A DNA stretch of 64,000 nt, from positions 124,001 through 188,000 of the forward strand of contig CANMRV010000002.1 in NCBI GenBank assembly GCA_947500435.1, in the 5' to 3' direction. The notes below the pieces were generated by a model that saw only the letters and a list, made by a program, of their open reading frames with translations, ran no database searches and was not told the origin of the DNA. Positions within the stretch are counted from its first letter, which is position 1; every line of letters begins with the position of its first letter. This DNA comes from an uncultured Flavobacteriaceae bacterium. GTDB lineage: Bacteria; Bacteroidota; Bacteroidia; Flavobacteriales; Flavobacteriaceae. A program made the position numbers and the translations under genes. Shown here in pieces: positions 46,161-55,847 of the stretch.

Positions 46161-47471
46161 ATGAGCGCTTCTACCAAAATACCTGTAGTATCTAAGGCTG
46201 TACTAATTCCTTTTATTTTAATTACCTCTCTTTTCGCTTTGTGGGGCTTTGCCAATGATATCACCAATCCCATGGTTTCGGCTTTCAAGAAGATATTGGA
46301 GTTGAGCAATACCCAAGCATCATGGGTACAAGCCGCCTTTTATGGAGGATATTTTACCATGGCGCTTCCAGCAGCTTATGTGGCTAAAAAGTATTCTTAT
46401 AAAACAGGTATTTTGGTCGGACTCACGTTGTACGCCATTGGGGCACTTTTATTCTTTCCAGCAGCAGCCAATGAGAACTATATGTTTTTTCTAGTAGCTC
46501 TTTATGTGCTCACCTTCGGACTTGCTTTTTTGGAAACAACGGCAAATCCATTTATTATGGATATGGGCGCTGAAGAAACAGCAACACAACGGTTGAATTT
46601 AGCACAAGCTTTTAATCCCTTGGGGGCTCTATCCGGACTTTTTGTGGCACAAACCTTTATTTTGGCCGCTTTGGAATCTGACAATTTAGATACTGAAGGC
46701 AATCCTATCTACGAAACGCTTACTGGAGCAGCGAAGGCTGCTGTAAAAACCTCGGATTTGCAGGTCATTCGTAATCCCTATGTGGCACTGGGATTGTTTG
46801 TGATTCTCATGCTTGTTATTATTTCATTCGTTAAAATGCCGGAAAAGAAAAAAGATGAAAACGCCACCGACATGTGGAGTTCAATCAAACGGATTTTCAA
46901 AAAAGAACGTTTTGTTGGCGGAGTTTTGGCACAAATGTTTTACGTAGGGGCTCAAATCATGTGCTGGACGTATATCTATCAGTATGCCGAAAATTTGGGT
47001 ATCGATAATCGAGAGGCTGTAAATTATGCCTACGCCGCTTTGATTATCTTTCTGGTAGGTCGTTTTATATGTACGTATCTTATGAAATTCATTAATTCGG
47101 GCAAGTTGTTAATGCTCTTGTCCTTACTTGCGGTGGTCTTTTGTCTTGGAACCATTTTCATTCAGGGGATGGGAGGACTTTATAGTCTGGTTATGGTTTC
47201 GTTTTGTATGTCTTTGATGTTTCCGACCATTTACGGAATTGCCCTTACGGGATTAGGAGATGATGCGAAACCTGCCTCCGCATTTTTGGTAATGGCCATT
47301 GTTGGTGGAGCTTTTATGCCCGTTCTTCAAGGTTTGATTCTAGACGTAGGTGGAAGCGCCTATAATGATGTTAGCATAATGGGAGTTCCTGAGGTTAATT
47401 TCTCGTTTATCTTACCGCTATCTTGCTTTCTTGTAGTGGCGCTTTATGGTTATCGGACGGTTAAAAGTTAA
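46161..47471 (+). CDS. fucP: L-fucose:proton symporter
   Basis: A 436-residue major facilitator with 12 helices. FucP hallmarks: ALWGFANDITNP in helix 1 (Asp for sugar/proton coupling, D46 in E. coli), FLETTANPFIMDMG in helix 4 (Glu matching E135), and RLNLAQAFNPLGA. It imports L-fucose across the inner membrane. It follows the five-gene fucose oxidation operon by 88 bp on the same strand, and the GH29 fucosidase upstream would supply the free sugar. One of the firmest calls in the window. Confidence 0.92.
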   Translation: MSASTKIPVVSKAVLIPFILITSLFALWGFANDITNPMVSAFKKILELSNTQASWVQAAFYGGYFTMALPAAYVAKKYSYKTGILVGLTLYAIGALLFFPAAANENYMFFLVALYVLTFGLAFLETTANPFIMDMGAEETATQRLNLAQAFNPLGALSGLFVAQTFILAALESDNLDTEGNPIYETLTGAAKAAVKTSDLQVIRNPYVALGLFVILMLVIISFVKMPEKKKDENATDMWSSIKRIFKKERFVGGVLAQMFYVGAQIMCWTYIYQYAENLGIDNREAVNYAYAALIIFLVGRFICTYLMKFINSGKLLMLLSLLAVVFCLGTIFIQGMGGLYSLVMVSFCMSLMFPTIYGIALTGLGDDAKPASAFLVMAIVGGAFMPVLQGLILDVGGSAYNDVSIMGVPEVNFSFILPLSCFLVVALYGYRTVKS

Positions 47472-47568
47472 GCCCGAATTCGGCAAGTGCTAGTTTTACA
47501 TTTTGAGTTTATATAAACCCTTGTTCTGCGCAGATTCCCATTTTAATAGGAAAACAAATTATGTACTT

Positions 47569-48393
47569 ATGAATACGTACGCTCGATATTCCTTTCTTTT
47601 TATCATTTTACTCTTTTTTGCGGCCTGTGGCCAAAAAAAAGAAAAATCTTCCGTAGGCAAGAACCAAACAACAGAAGTAATTGAAAAAAAAGAAAATTGG
47701 GTACCGCTATTCAATGGACAGAATTTAGAAGGTTGGACTATGAAAATAAACGGTTACCCATTATCCGAAAATTTCGGGAATACCTTTCGAGTTGAAGACA
47801 GCATACTAAGTATTCGATATGATGCATATGGTCCTGAATTCGGAGAACGATTTGGTGCACTCTTCTATGATAAAGAACTTACGAACTACAGATTGAAGGT
47901 AGAATACCGTTTTGTTGGAGAAACTGCCTCTGGGGCTCCAGAATGGGGGTATCGCGATAGTGGAGTTCAAATTCATACGCAAGCACCGAATAGCGTTAAG
48001 TTAGACCAACGATTTCCGATTTGTCTTGAATACAATCTACATGGTGGAAATGGGACAGACGAAAGACCATTAGGCGCTATTTGTGGCATCGGCACTTTTG
48101 TTGAGATCGATAGTGTTTTAAGTAACGAATTTTGCAACCCCGCAAATGTAAGTCGCACTTTTCACGGGGACCAATGGGTTAGTGTTGAAATAGACGTTAA
48201 AGATGGAAATATGAAACATTACGTTAACGGAGAAGAGATTTTGAGCTACTCAAATCCGGTTTACGACGCAGAAAATGAATTCGCAAAATCGCTGATTAAG
48301 AATGGAGATAATTCCGTTAAAAGTGGTTATATCTCTTTGCAGTCGAACAGTCATCCTATCGACTTTAGAAAAATAGAAATATTGGAATATTGA
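47569..48393 (+). CDS. DUF1080 (3-keto-disaccharide hydrolase domain) lipoprotein
   Basis: About 274 residues from the ATG at 47569, which gives a signal peptide MNTYARYSFLF and lipobox FFAAC (Cys about 20); a TTG at 47503 in frame is less likely. The single domain is a concanavalin-like sandwich with WVPLFNGQNLEGWTM, DSGVQIHTQ and VSVEIDVKDG, as in DUF1080. Members of this family have been linked to cleavage of 3-keto-glycosides made by Gfo/Idh/MocA oxidoreductases. Its 3' end is 4 bp from that of a Tat-exported Gfo/Idh/MocA gene, and a second such enzyme lies further on, which supports that pairing. Confidence 0.85.
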   Translation: MNTYARYSFLFIILLFFAACGQKKEKSSVGKNQTTEVIEKKENWVPLFNGQNLEGWTMKINGYPLSENFGNTFRVEDSILSIRYDAYGPEFGERFGALFYDKELTNYRLKVEYRFVGETASGAPEWGYRDSGVQIHTQAPNSVKLDQRFPICLEYNLHGGNGTDERPLGAICGIGTFVEIDSVLSNEFCNPANVSRTFHGDQWVSVEIDVKDGNMKHYVNGEEILSYSNPVYDAENEFAKSLIKNGDNSVKSGYISLQSNSHPIDFRKIEILEY

Positions 48394-48397
48394 TTTC

Positions 48398-49510
48398 TTA
48401 AATAGTTATTTCAACCTTGCCACCAGTTTTGACAGCTTCAAAAATTGCATCAATGATTTTCATATCCTTTACACCTTCTTCACCATCCACAGGAACAATT
48501 GGTTGTTTACCTTCAAAGATTAATTCTGCCATTCCATCCATTTGCAAGGTTTGATGGGTAATATGTGGTTGAGTTAGCTCACCTTTGTGAGTACGACCTT
48601 TAATCGGCCCATAACCTGTTGATGGTTGCATTTCTGCAAAACCATCCGAACCATTCAGAAAAAAGCGGTCTAAGTTGTTCATCGCATAAGTGGATAGACA
48701 ATTTGCCACAGCTCCACTTGGGAAGCCCATCTGAAATTGAATCGTTTCATCAATACCTTCCTTAAATTTTACCGGATCCGTTTTCGTTTCTTGTGCGGTA
48801 ACCCAAATAGGTTCTTCACCAAGCATGTATCTCGCACCGTTTATTGAATAGATGCCGATATCCATCATAGCGCCACCACCAGCTAGTTTTTTATTGAGTC
48901 TCCATTGAGTTGGGTCGCCAATTACAAATCCTGATTGCCCTTGAAAAAATTTAGGTTGACCGAATTCGCCATCCATTCGCATACGAATTACTTCCATGGT
49001 TTTCGGCTCAAAATGCATTCGATAACCGATTAACAATTTTACGTTTGCTGCCTTGCAAGCATCTACCATTTTTTGTCCTTCTGCTGCATTGATGCCCATG
49101 GGTTTTTCACAGATGACATGTTTTCCAGCTTCTGCCACCCTTATTGCTTGTTCGCAGTGCAAACCGTTAGGAGTAATTATATATACAGCATCTATATCAG
49201 GATTATCTTTAATGGCATCGAAATTTTCATAATTATAACAATTTTTTTCAGGGACATCATACTTTTCCCGCCAGTCAGCAATTTTCGATGGGGTGCCACT
49301 AATTACACCAACCAATTTCGCCTTTTCACAATCAACCATAGCCTTTGCAACACGATTACCGTAACTACCTAGACCCATAATCGCCACTCTTAGCATCCGA
49401 CCATCATATGGTTCGCTGCTGGAGGCTAATAAATCTGACGAATAACATAAAAGGGGTATACCAACTGCTGCAACGCTTGCCTTTTCTAAAAATTTTCTCC
49501 TTGAGCCCAT
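48398..49510 (-). CDS. Tat-exported Gfo/Idh/MocA oxidoreductase
   Basis: A 370-residue NAD(P)-dependent sugar oxidoreductase. The N-terminus MGSRRKFLEKASVAAVGIP is a twin-arginine signal, so it is folded with cofactor and exported. Rossmann start VAIMGLGSYGNRVAKAM (about 43-59), then the signature HVICEKPMGI (about 129, catalytic Lys) and GGGAMMDIGIYSINGARYML (His replaced by asparagine/tyrosine surroundings). Glycosyl C3 oxidation is a known activity in the family. Last gene of the minus-strand run from the right edge, facing the DUF1080 gene tail to tail. Confidence 0.88.
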   Translation of the reverse strand: MGSRRKFLEKASVAAVGIPLLCYSSDLLASSSEPYDGRMLRVAIMGLGSYGNRVAKAMVDCEKAKLVGVISGTPSKIADWREKYDVPEKNCYNYENFDAIKDNPDIDAVYIITPNGLHCEQAIRVAEAGKHVICEKPMGINAAEGQKMVDACKAANVKLLIGYRMHFEPKTMEVIRMRMDGEFGQPKFFQGQSGFVIGDPTQWRLNKKLAGGGAMMDIGIYSINGARYMLGEEPIWVTAQETKTDPVKFKEGIDETIQFQMGFPSGAVANCLSTYAMNNLDRFFLNGSDGFAEMQPSTGYGPIKGRTHKGELTQPHITHQTLQMDGMAELIFEGKQPIVPVDGEEGVKDMKIIDAIFEAVKTGGKVEITI

Positions 49511-49575
49511 AATTGAATTGATTTGTCTTAAAACTAGTGTTTTTTTTGTAAAAATTCACCAGTGATTTTACGTGT

Positions 49576-51102
49576 TTAACTCAATAGATCTTTAACAACA
49601 TTTCCATGGACATCTGTCAATCGGTATCGGCGACCTTGATGTTTGAACGTTAGGCGTTCATGGTCTATACCGAAAAGATGCATTAAAGTAGCATGAAAAT
49701 CATGAACGTGCACTGGGTCCTTCACAACATTGTAGCTAAAGTCATCTGTTTGCCCATGGGTATAACCTTGTTTCACTCCGGCACCTGCCATCCACATGGT
49801 AAATGCTTTCGGATGATGGTCGCGACCATAATTTTCAGGAGTTAATTGCCCTTGGGAATATACGGTTCGACCAAACTCACCGCCCCAAACCACCAGAGTA
49901 TCCTCGAGCATGCCGCGTTGTTTTAAATCTTTTATCAAAGCTGCATTCGCCTGGTCGGTTCTTAAACATTGCGCTTTAACTCCACCGGGACAATAACTAT
50001 GCTGGTCCCAACCCTGATGATACAACTGAACGAATTTTACATCTTTTTCTAAAAGCTTTCGGGCCATCAAACAATTGGCGGCATAAGTGCCTGGGTCTCT
50101 ACTATCTTCCCCATACATATCAAAAATATAATCCGGTTCGTCGGACATGTCAGTTACTTCTGGAACGGAGGTCTGCATTCGGAATGCCATTTCATACTGT
50201 GCCATTCTCGCTTGAATTTCAGGGTCTCCGTAAGCGTCGTGTTGCACTTCGTTGAGTTTTCCCAGATAATCTAACATCTGTCTTCTATCGTGTCCATCAT
50301 AATTTTCAGGGTCGCTCAAGTATAGCACAGGGTCTTTTCCTGAACGGAACTGGACTCCCTGATGCTCCGTAGGTAAAAAACCATTGCCCCATAATCGGGA
50401 ATATAAAGGTTGGCCTCCCATATTTTTAGTGATCAAAGTAATAAAGGTGGGAAGGTTTTCATTGTCAGAACCCAGCCCATAACTCAACCAAGAGCCAATA
50501 GATGGCCTGCCCGGGAGCTGATTTCCGGTTTGCATAAAAGTAATGGCCGGATCATGGTTGATTTGGTCTGTTTGCATCGATTTTATAAAACAGAGTTCAT
50601 CAACAACCTCGGCGGTGTAAGGAAGTAATTCACTCGCCCAAGTTCCCGATTCCCCATACTGTTTGAAATCAAAAATAGAAGGTGCCATAGGAAAAGTGGT
50701 CTGCTCAGCACTCATTGCTGTCAGACGTTGCCCTTGCCGAACCGAATCGGGCAAATCTTGCCCGAACATATTTTTTAACTTGGGTTTGTAATCCCACATT
50801 TCTAGTTGTGAAGGTCCACCGCTTTGAAAAAGGTAAACGATACGTTTGGCTTTTGGTAAATGATGTGGAAGCCCTAAACGGTTTTTGTTATACGATTTCA
50901 ACAAAGCTTCTGGACTCGATTTATCCAAAGCACCACTTTTTACACTCGCAAAAGCCTTATCCGCATTTAACAAAGAGCCCAATGCAATTGCACCAAGTCC
51001 CATCGAAGTCTTTGTCAGGAAGTTACGACGGTCCATTTGTCGTTCTACTTCCTGTAGGTCTTTGTTATTCGACCTTAAAATATCATCGTGATTGTGACAC
51101 AT
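49576..51102 (-). CDS. DUF1501 family protein (Tat signal, alkaline-phosphatase-like fold)
   Basis: A 508-residue protein. MDRRNFLTKTSMGLGAIALG (from about residue 22) is a twin-arginine signal. A 21-residue His/Asp-rich leader lies before it, as is usual for this family in Bacteroidota. The DUF1501 domain has IVYLFQSGGPSQLEMWDYKP, LYHQGWDQHSYC and VWGGEFGRT, resembling metal-site motifs of the sulfatase/phosphatase superfamily. No formylglycine Cys motif is seen. It starts 23 bp after the PSD1 gene. The two are almost always paired, as here, but the reaction of the pair is not known. Confidence 0.85.
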   Translation of the reverse strand: MCHNHDDILRSNNKDLQEVERQMDRRNFLTKTSMGLGAIALGSLLNADKAFASVKSGALDKSSPEALLKSYNKNRLGLPHHLPKAKRIVYLFQSGGPSQLEMWDYKPKLKNMFGQDLPDSVRQGQRLTAMSAEQTTFPMAPSIFDFKQYGESGTWASELLPYTAEVVDELCFIKSMQTDQINHDPAITFMQTGNQLPGRPSIGSWLSYGLGSDNENLPTFITLITKNMGGQPLYSRLWGNGFLPTEHQGVQFRSGKDPVLYLSDPENYDGHDRRQMLDYLGKLNEVQHDAYGDPEIQARMAQYEMAFRMQTSVPEVTDMSDEPDYIFDMYGEDSRDPGTYAANCLMARKLLEKDVKFVQLYHQGWDQHSYCPGGVKAQCLRTDQANAALIKDLKQRGMLEDTLVVWGGEFGRTVYSQGQLTPENYGRDHHPKAFTMWMAGAGVKQGYTHGQTDDFSYNVVKDPVHVHDFHATLMHLFGIDHERLTFKHQGRRYRLTDVHGNVVKDLLS

Positions 51103-51125
51103 ATTTTGTGAGTTTAATCAATAAC

Positions 51126-54100
51126 TTACCTCTTTGTAATTGCCGCATCCGAATTGATAATCGTACTTGCAACAACAGCATTTGCAGCCACTAAGGCTTC
51201 GTCATTATCATTTGAAATTCGGAATTCACCAGAGTTTAACCATCCTTCTGTCTTGGATTTCTTGGACTTAAATTTTTCATATTCCTCCAATTGCAAATCT
51301 GCCAAGAGATTCAATTCTTTATTTTGAATTGTTCTTCCTGTCAATTTTTTGAAGGTATCCGTGATACCTGCTTTTGGGTCTGAATATTGCAACATACTAT
51401 AGCCTAATACTCGTGAGGCCTCTACGTAAGTGGGATCGTTCATCAATACCAAAGCTTGCAGCGGAGTATTGGTTTCTTGACGTCTAACGGCGCAAAAGGA
51501 CCTTTCAGGAGCATCAAATGTTGCTATCGTTGGATGCGGCACGGAACGTTTCCAAATCGTATACATGCTTTTGCGGTATAATTTTTCTCCCTGGTCTTCT
51601 TCATAGGCTGCTCCGTTGATTTTCCAGAGTCCAGCGGGCTGATAGGGTTTTACGCTCTTTCCGCCGACCTTTCGATTTAATAAACCGGAGGCAACCAAAG
51701 CGTTGTTGCGTAACATTTCACCTGTCAATCTACCTGATGGCCCTCGCGCCAGCAATCGATTTGCCTTATCTCGATTCATTAACTCTTCGGTCGTGAGGGA
51801 AGATTGTCGATACGTATTCGACATTACTATAAGCTTGTGTAATGCTTTTACATCCCAACCCGATTCCATAAACTGAATGGCCAGCCAATCCAATAAAGCG
51901 GGATGGCTTGGTAATTCGCCTTGGTTTCCGAAATCTTCCACAGTCCGAACGATTCCCGTTCCGAATAAATTCTTCCAATAGCGGTTTACGGTGACCCGGG
52001 CGGTTAGTGGATTGTCTTTACTAGTCACCCATTTAGCCAATCCCAAGCGATTTTTCTCAAGACTATCCGGAAACGCGAATATTTTATCTGGAGTATTCGG
52101 ATAAACCTGCTCGCCATATTGGTCGTACAATCCGCGCTCTAAAACAAAAGTTTCACGGGGTTTGTCCATCTCCTTCATTATCATGATCTCCTGAACTCTT
52201 TCCGCACTATCCGCCTGTATTTGGCGCGCCTTTCTAAGTTCGGCTAAAGAACTTTTAAAAGATGTGGACCTGTTTGCTAAATAGTAATTCTCTAACTCAT
52301 TTTTATCAAGGTCGCTCAATTGATCTTTGTTCTTCGCCAATAATGATTGAACTCTTTTCTGGTTTCCTATTTGACCGACTTCTAAAGAGGTCAGTTCTTT
52401 GTTGAATACCAATATGTCATCCACTACGGCACCACCAATACCTTTTCCGCGCCAGCGAGCTCCAATGGCCAATCCGGGTTCGATGGGGTGCTTGTAAATA
52501 AAATCCTCATAGGAATTGAAGATGATGTCCCGATACAGATTATCTACTTCAACCTCTGTTTGCAGTTCTTCCCCATCCATGTAAATTTTTAGGCCATCAG
52601 CTTTGCTCGAGCCATCATAGGTCATGGAAAGTTGTATCCACTGGTTTTTTGGAACTTCCTTCGTACTAAGTTCTACAATAGCATTATCAGGCCATACATG
52701 TGCCATGATAAGGTCTAATTTATTTTCCTTTAATCCCAAATGATACCCTCTATAACTATGTAATCGAGTACCGAAGTTTTTGTGGAAGATTACGCCATTT
52801 TCTAAATCCTCAGGAATTTTAACGCGAATTCCAATGCTAAAAGGTTCATTACGCCTGAAAACACCAATCGGATTCAAATCCAACCAAGCATCACCATCTA
52901 ATTCCAATCCCTTTCCGGAATACCCATCAACGATTTTTACAATTTGTTTTGGCGCGAATTGCCGGTCCATTTTTCCTTTTTGCGATGGATTCAAGGCGTT
53001 GTTGAGGCTTCCATTTTTGAAATCTACTTTGGCTACCAGATTACTTGGAGTTCCTTTTGGACTTATTTTTTTATATCCTTCAGATGCTATCCAATCCGTA
53101 CCTTTTACACCTTCAGACTTTGTAACTTGAGCAACAACCTCTTCCTTTTCATCAATTAGACTGTTGACGTAAGTCATAAATTTTTCCTGTTCATCTGTGG
53201 GAAGTTGCATATTAGGCACAGGCATTGACCAGTCCCACGGAATTTGCCCTGATTCGTTCACATTATTGAAAAAACTATACATTTCATAATAGTTTTTTTG
53301 GGAAATGGGATCATACTTATGATCGTGACATTTAGCACAGGCCATTGTGAGCCCTAAAAAGCCTTCACTTACCACATTTGTACGATCGGCCACATATTCT
53401 GAACGGAATTCTTCATCGACGATACCACCTTCCAGATTTTGAGGGTGCAGGCGATTAAAGGTAGTTGCCAACAACTGTTCTTTAGTTGGATTCTCCATCA
53501 TATCACCGGCCAACTGCCATCGAATAAATTCGTCATAGGGCATATTTTTGTCGAAAGCTTTTATGACCCAGTCACGATAAGGGGAAACATCGCGGTATCG
53601 GTCAACGGTGTACCCATGTGTATCTGCATAGCGTGATAAATCCATCCAATCTAAAGTCATTTGCTCCGCGTAATGAGGTGACGCCAATAGGCGATCTACT
53701 TGCTTTTCATAAGCATTTGGCGAATTGTCTTTTGAAAAAGCATCAATTTCATCTAGGGTAGGGGGCAATCCAGTCAAGTCGAATGACAATCTTCGTAAAA
53801 CGGTTTCTTTATCAGCGGATTCAGATGGCTGCAAGCCTTCAACCTCCAATTTGGCCAAGACAAAATTATCAATAGCATTGCCCACCTTGTCCGTTAACTC
53901 AACTTTTGGAGGTTCTTGTTTTAAGGGAGGAATAAATGCCCAATGGTCTTTATATTCGGCACCTTCCTCAATCCATCGAACCAGCATTGCTTTTTCGTAA
54001 TCTGTTAGGAAGAGATGCGTTTCAGGTTCTGGCATAACCATTTCAGGGTCGTCTGATAGAATACGGTCGACCAAAAGACTTTTTCCCGCGTTTCCGGGAA

Positions 54101-54368
54101 CTATCGCATATTTACCAGGGCTATTCTCTGATTCTTTATAAGCCAAGTCTTGAATATGTAATTGCAACCCAGCGGATATTTTATTCTTATCAGGACCGTG
54201 ACATAAATAGCACTTGTCTGAAAGAATGGGTTTTACGTGCTGATTGAAGTCGATTTGCTTGGGAAGCTTTTCATAGGCTATTTCAACCTCTTCCGGCATA
54301 TCAGGACCACCGCATGAAACCAAAGTAATTAAACTGACTATCAGTATGTAAACAAAATTTTTACGCAT
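51126..54368 (-). CDS. PSD1 / Planctomycete cytochrome c domain lipoprotein
   Basis: A 1080-residue protein with a lipobox (LITLVSC, Cys19). Domains in order: a c-type cytochrome domain with heme motif CYLCH (53-57) and a following Met ligand region; DUF1549 (about 160-370) with a second CAKCHDHK motif near 342; a LamG/concanavalin-like domain (about 460-650); and DUF1553/PSD1 (about 780-1040) with NRYWKNLFGTGIV and WLAIQFMESGWDVKALH. The layout is typical of Planctomycetes and occurs in marine Bacteroidota with DUF1501. Heme suggests periplasmic electron transfer. Function of the family is not established; here it is flanked by two Tat oxidoreductases. Confidence 0.87.
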   Translation of the reverse strand: MRKNFVYILIVSLITLVSCGGPDMPEEVEIAYEKLPKQIDFNQHVKPILSDKCYLCHGPDKNKISAGLQLHIQDLAYKESENSPGKYAIVPGNAGKSLLVDRILSDDPEMVMPEPETHLFLTDYEKAMLVRWIEEGAEYKDHWAFIPPLKQEPPKVELTDKVGNAIDNFVLAKLEVEGLQPSESADKETVLRRLSFDLTGLPPTLDEIDAFSKDNSPNAYEKQVDRLLASPHYAEQMTLDWMDLSRYADTHGYTVDRYRDVSPYRDWVIKAFDKNMPYDEFIRWQLAGDMMENPTKEQLLATTFNRLHPQNLEGGIVDEEFRSEYVADRTNVVSEGFLGLTMACAKCHDHKYDPISQKNYYEMYSFFNNVNESGQIPWDWSMPVPNMQLPTDEQEKFMTYVNSLIDEKEEVVAQVTKSEGVKGTDWIASEGYKKISPKGTPSNLVAKVDFKNGSLNNALNPSQKGKMDRQFAPKQIVKIVDGYSGKGLELDGDAWLDLNPIGVFRRNEPFSIGIRVKIPEDLENGVIFHKNFGTRLHSYRGYHLGLKENKLDLIMAHVWPDNAIVELSTKEVPKNQWIQLSMTYDGSSKADGLKIYMDGEELQTEVEVDNLYRDIIFNSYEDFIYKHPIEPGLAIGARWRGKGIGGAVVDDILVFNKELTSLEVGQIGNQKRVQSLLAKNKDQLSDLDKNELENYYLANRSTSFKSSLAELRKARQIQADSAERVQEIMIMKEMDKPRETFVLERGLYDQYGEQVYPNTPDKIFAFPDSLEKNRLGLAKWVTSKDNPLTARVTVNRYWKNLFGTGIVRTVEDFGNQGELPSHPALLDWLAIQFMESGWDVKALHKLIVMSNTYRQSSLTTEELMNRDKANRLLARGPSGRLTGEMLRNNALVASGLLNRKVGGKSVKPYQPAGLWKINGAAYEEDQGEKLYRKSMYTIWKRSVPHPTIATFDAPERSFCAVRRQETNTPLQALVLMNDPTYVEASRVLGYSMLQYSDPKAGITDTFKKLTGRTIQNKELNLLADLQLEEYEKFKSKKSKTEGWLNSGEFRISNDNDEALVAANAVVASTIINSDAAITKR

Positions 54369-54386
54369 AAATAACTTTGAACGTTT

Positions 54387-55694
54387 TTAAAACTTCCTGT
54401 ACTTTCTTTTCTTCATCTTATTCGCTTCATTGTCACCTGCGAATTTTTCTTTTTCAGGGTTCCAATCCAAAGGTCTTCCCAATTCGTAGGCAATATTGCA
54501 AATATTTCCAATGGAAGCTGAACGGTGTCCGATTTCCACATCGCAAATCGGTTGACTTCTATTCTTGATGGCATCAATCCAGTTTTGATAGTGGTTCCCA
54601 CGGGATTCATCGAGTGTGGTATTCGAAGCTTTAAGTTCAGCAGTCAAAATATTCGCTGGGTTGGTTTCAAGGTATTGACGACTAACATCTAAGGTACCTT
54701 CGCTTCCAATAAAACGAACTCCCCAGCCACGACCGAAATCTTCATGAATCATTTCAATTCCATTTTCGTAAACCATTCGCATACCACGAACCGCGTTTCG
54801 GTCTTTTGGTGGTTCAAAACGAACAGGACCAGACCGGTCCATTCCCAATCCCCATTGGGCAATGTCAAACATATGGGCTCCCCAGTCAGTCAAGATACCA
54901 CCGCCAGTTTCCTTAAACTTCCGCCAATCTGGGAAAAATTCTTCGCTCGTTGGTGGCGAGAGACGATAATTGTATGGTAGGAGAGGAGCCGGACCACACC
55001 AGGCATTCCAGTCTACTTCTTTAGGAATCTCTTCCGAAGGCATATTAAAAGGGACAGCAGGGTCTCCTACATTTACCAATACCTTGGTTATTTCCCCAAT
55101 ATATCCCTTACTAACCAAATCGATTGCTTTCTGGAATTTCTGCCAAGAACGTTGCATACTGCCTACTTGCAAAACCGCACCGGTTTTTTTCGTGGTTTTA
55201 ACCATATCGATTCCCTCTTTGATTGTCAGGGTCATTGGTTTCTCGCAATAGACATCTTTACCTGATTTCATTGCTGCAATGGCCTGAATCGCGTGCCAGT
55301 GGTCTGGCGTGGCAATTATTACTGCATCGACATCAGGTCGCGCCAAAAGTGCTTGATAGTCTCTCGTTGTTGAAACTCCTTTATAATCGTTCTGTTTGCG
55401 TTTGTTTGCATATACCTTTTCAACATGGTTTTTAAACCACTCGTTTTTAGTGGTCCAAACATCGGATCCTGCGACTATTTGGGCATTTGTATTTTCGGTA
55501 AAGGCCCTAGCTAAACCTGAACTTTGCTTTCCTAAACCAATAAAGCCAAGGTTGATTTTATCATTTGGAGCCACGAAACCCCTCCCCAAAACATGCCTAG
55601 GGATTATTGTAATTGCACCAACGGCAAGGCTTGTACGTTTTATGAATTTTCTTCTGCTCTCCGATTTGGCGTTTGTTTTTTTCAAGTTTCCCAT
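54387..55694 (-). CDS. Tat-exported Gfo/Idh/MocA oxidoreductase
   Basis: A 435-residue enzyme with a twin-arginine signal SRRKFIKRTSLAVGAI (about 13-28). NAD-binding fold LGFIGLGKQSSGLARAF (about 49-65), TPDHWHAIQAI, and the catalytic Lys motif DVYCEKPMTL (about 149). The C-terminal domain has GGGILTDWGAHMFDIAQWGL, with the Asp-x3-His pair typical of sugar oxidoreductases of this family. This longer type, with DHWH, is common in marine Bacteroidota and Planctomycetes. Sits 18 bp before the PSD1 gene and 153 bp after the sulfatase gene. Likely oxidises a glycoside in the periplasm; substrate unknown. Confidence 0.88.
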   Translation of the reverse strand: MGNLKKTNAKSESRRKFIKRTSLAVGAITIIPRHVLGRGFVAPNDKINLGFIGLGKQSSGLARAFTENTNAQIVAGSDVWTTKNEWFKNHVEKVYANKRKQNDYKGVSTTRDYQALLARPDVDAVIIATPDHWHAIQAIAAMKSGKDVYCEKPMTLTIKEGIDMVKTTKKTGAVLQVGSMQRSWQKFQKAIDLVSKGYIGEITKVLVNVGDPAVPFNMPSEEIPKEVDWNAWCGPAPLLPYNYRLSPPTSEEFFPDWRKFKETGGGILTDWGAHMFDIAQWGLGMDRSGPVRFEPPKDRNAVRGMRMVYENGIEMIHEDFGRGWGVRFIGSEGTLDVSRQYLETNPANILTAELKASNTTLDESRGNHYQNWIDAIKNRSQPICDVEIGHRSASIGNICNIAYELGRPLDWNPEKEKFAGDNEANKMKKRKYRKF

Positions 55695-55847
55695 TATTAA
55701 TATAAAATTGCTTTACTAAAGATACGATATTAAGGAGGCAGTATCAATAGCAATTACCGGACAAGATATTGACATCCGTAGTATTAAAATAATACACATG
55801 TCTTATTATGAGATACAAATGATTAATGGAAAAAATCAAAGGGTATA

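Noticed and set aside
47471..47490. CCGAATTCGG palindrome after fucP considered as terminator
   Set aside because: Self-complementary with no loop and no T-tract directly after; too weak to call.
50715..51194. 159-codon plus-strand frame inside the DUF1501 gene
   Set aside because: Lies wholly opposite a well-supported gene with Tat signal and family motifs; product has no domain features.
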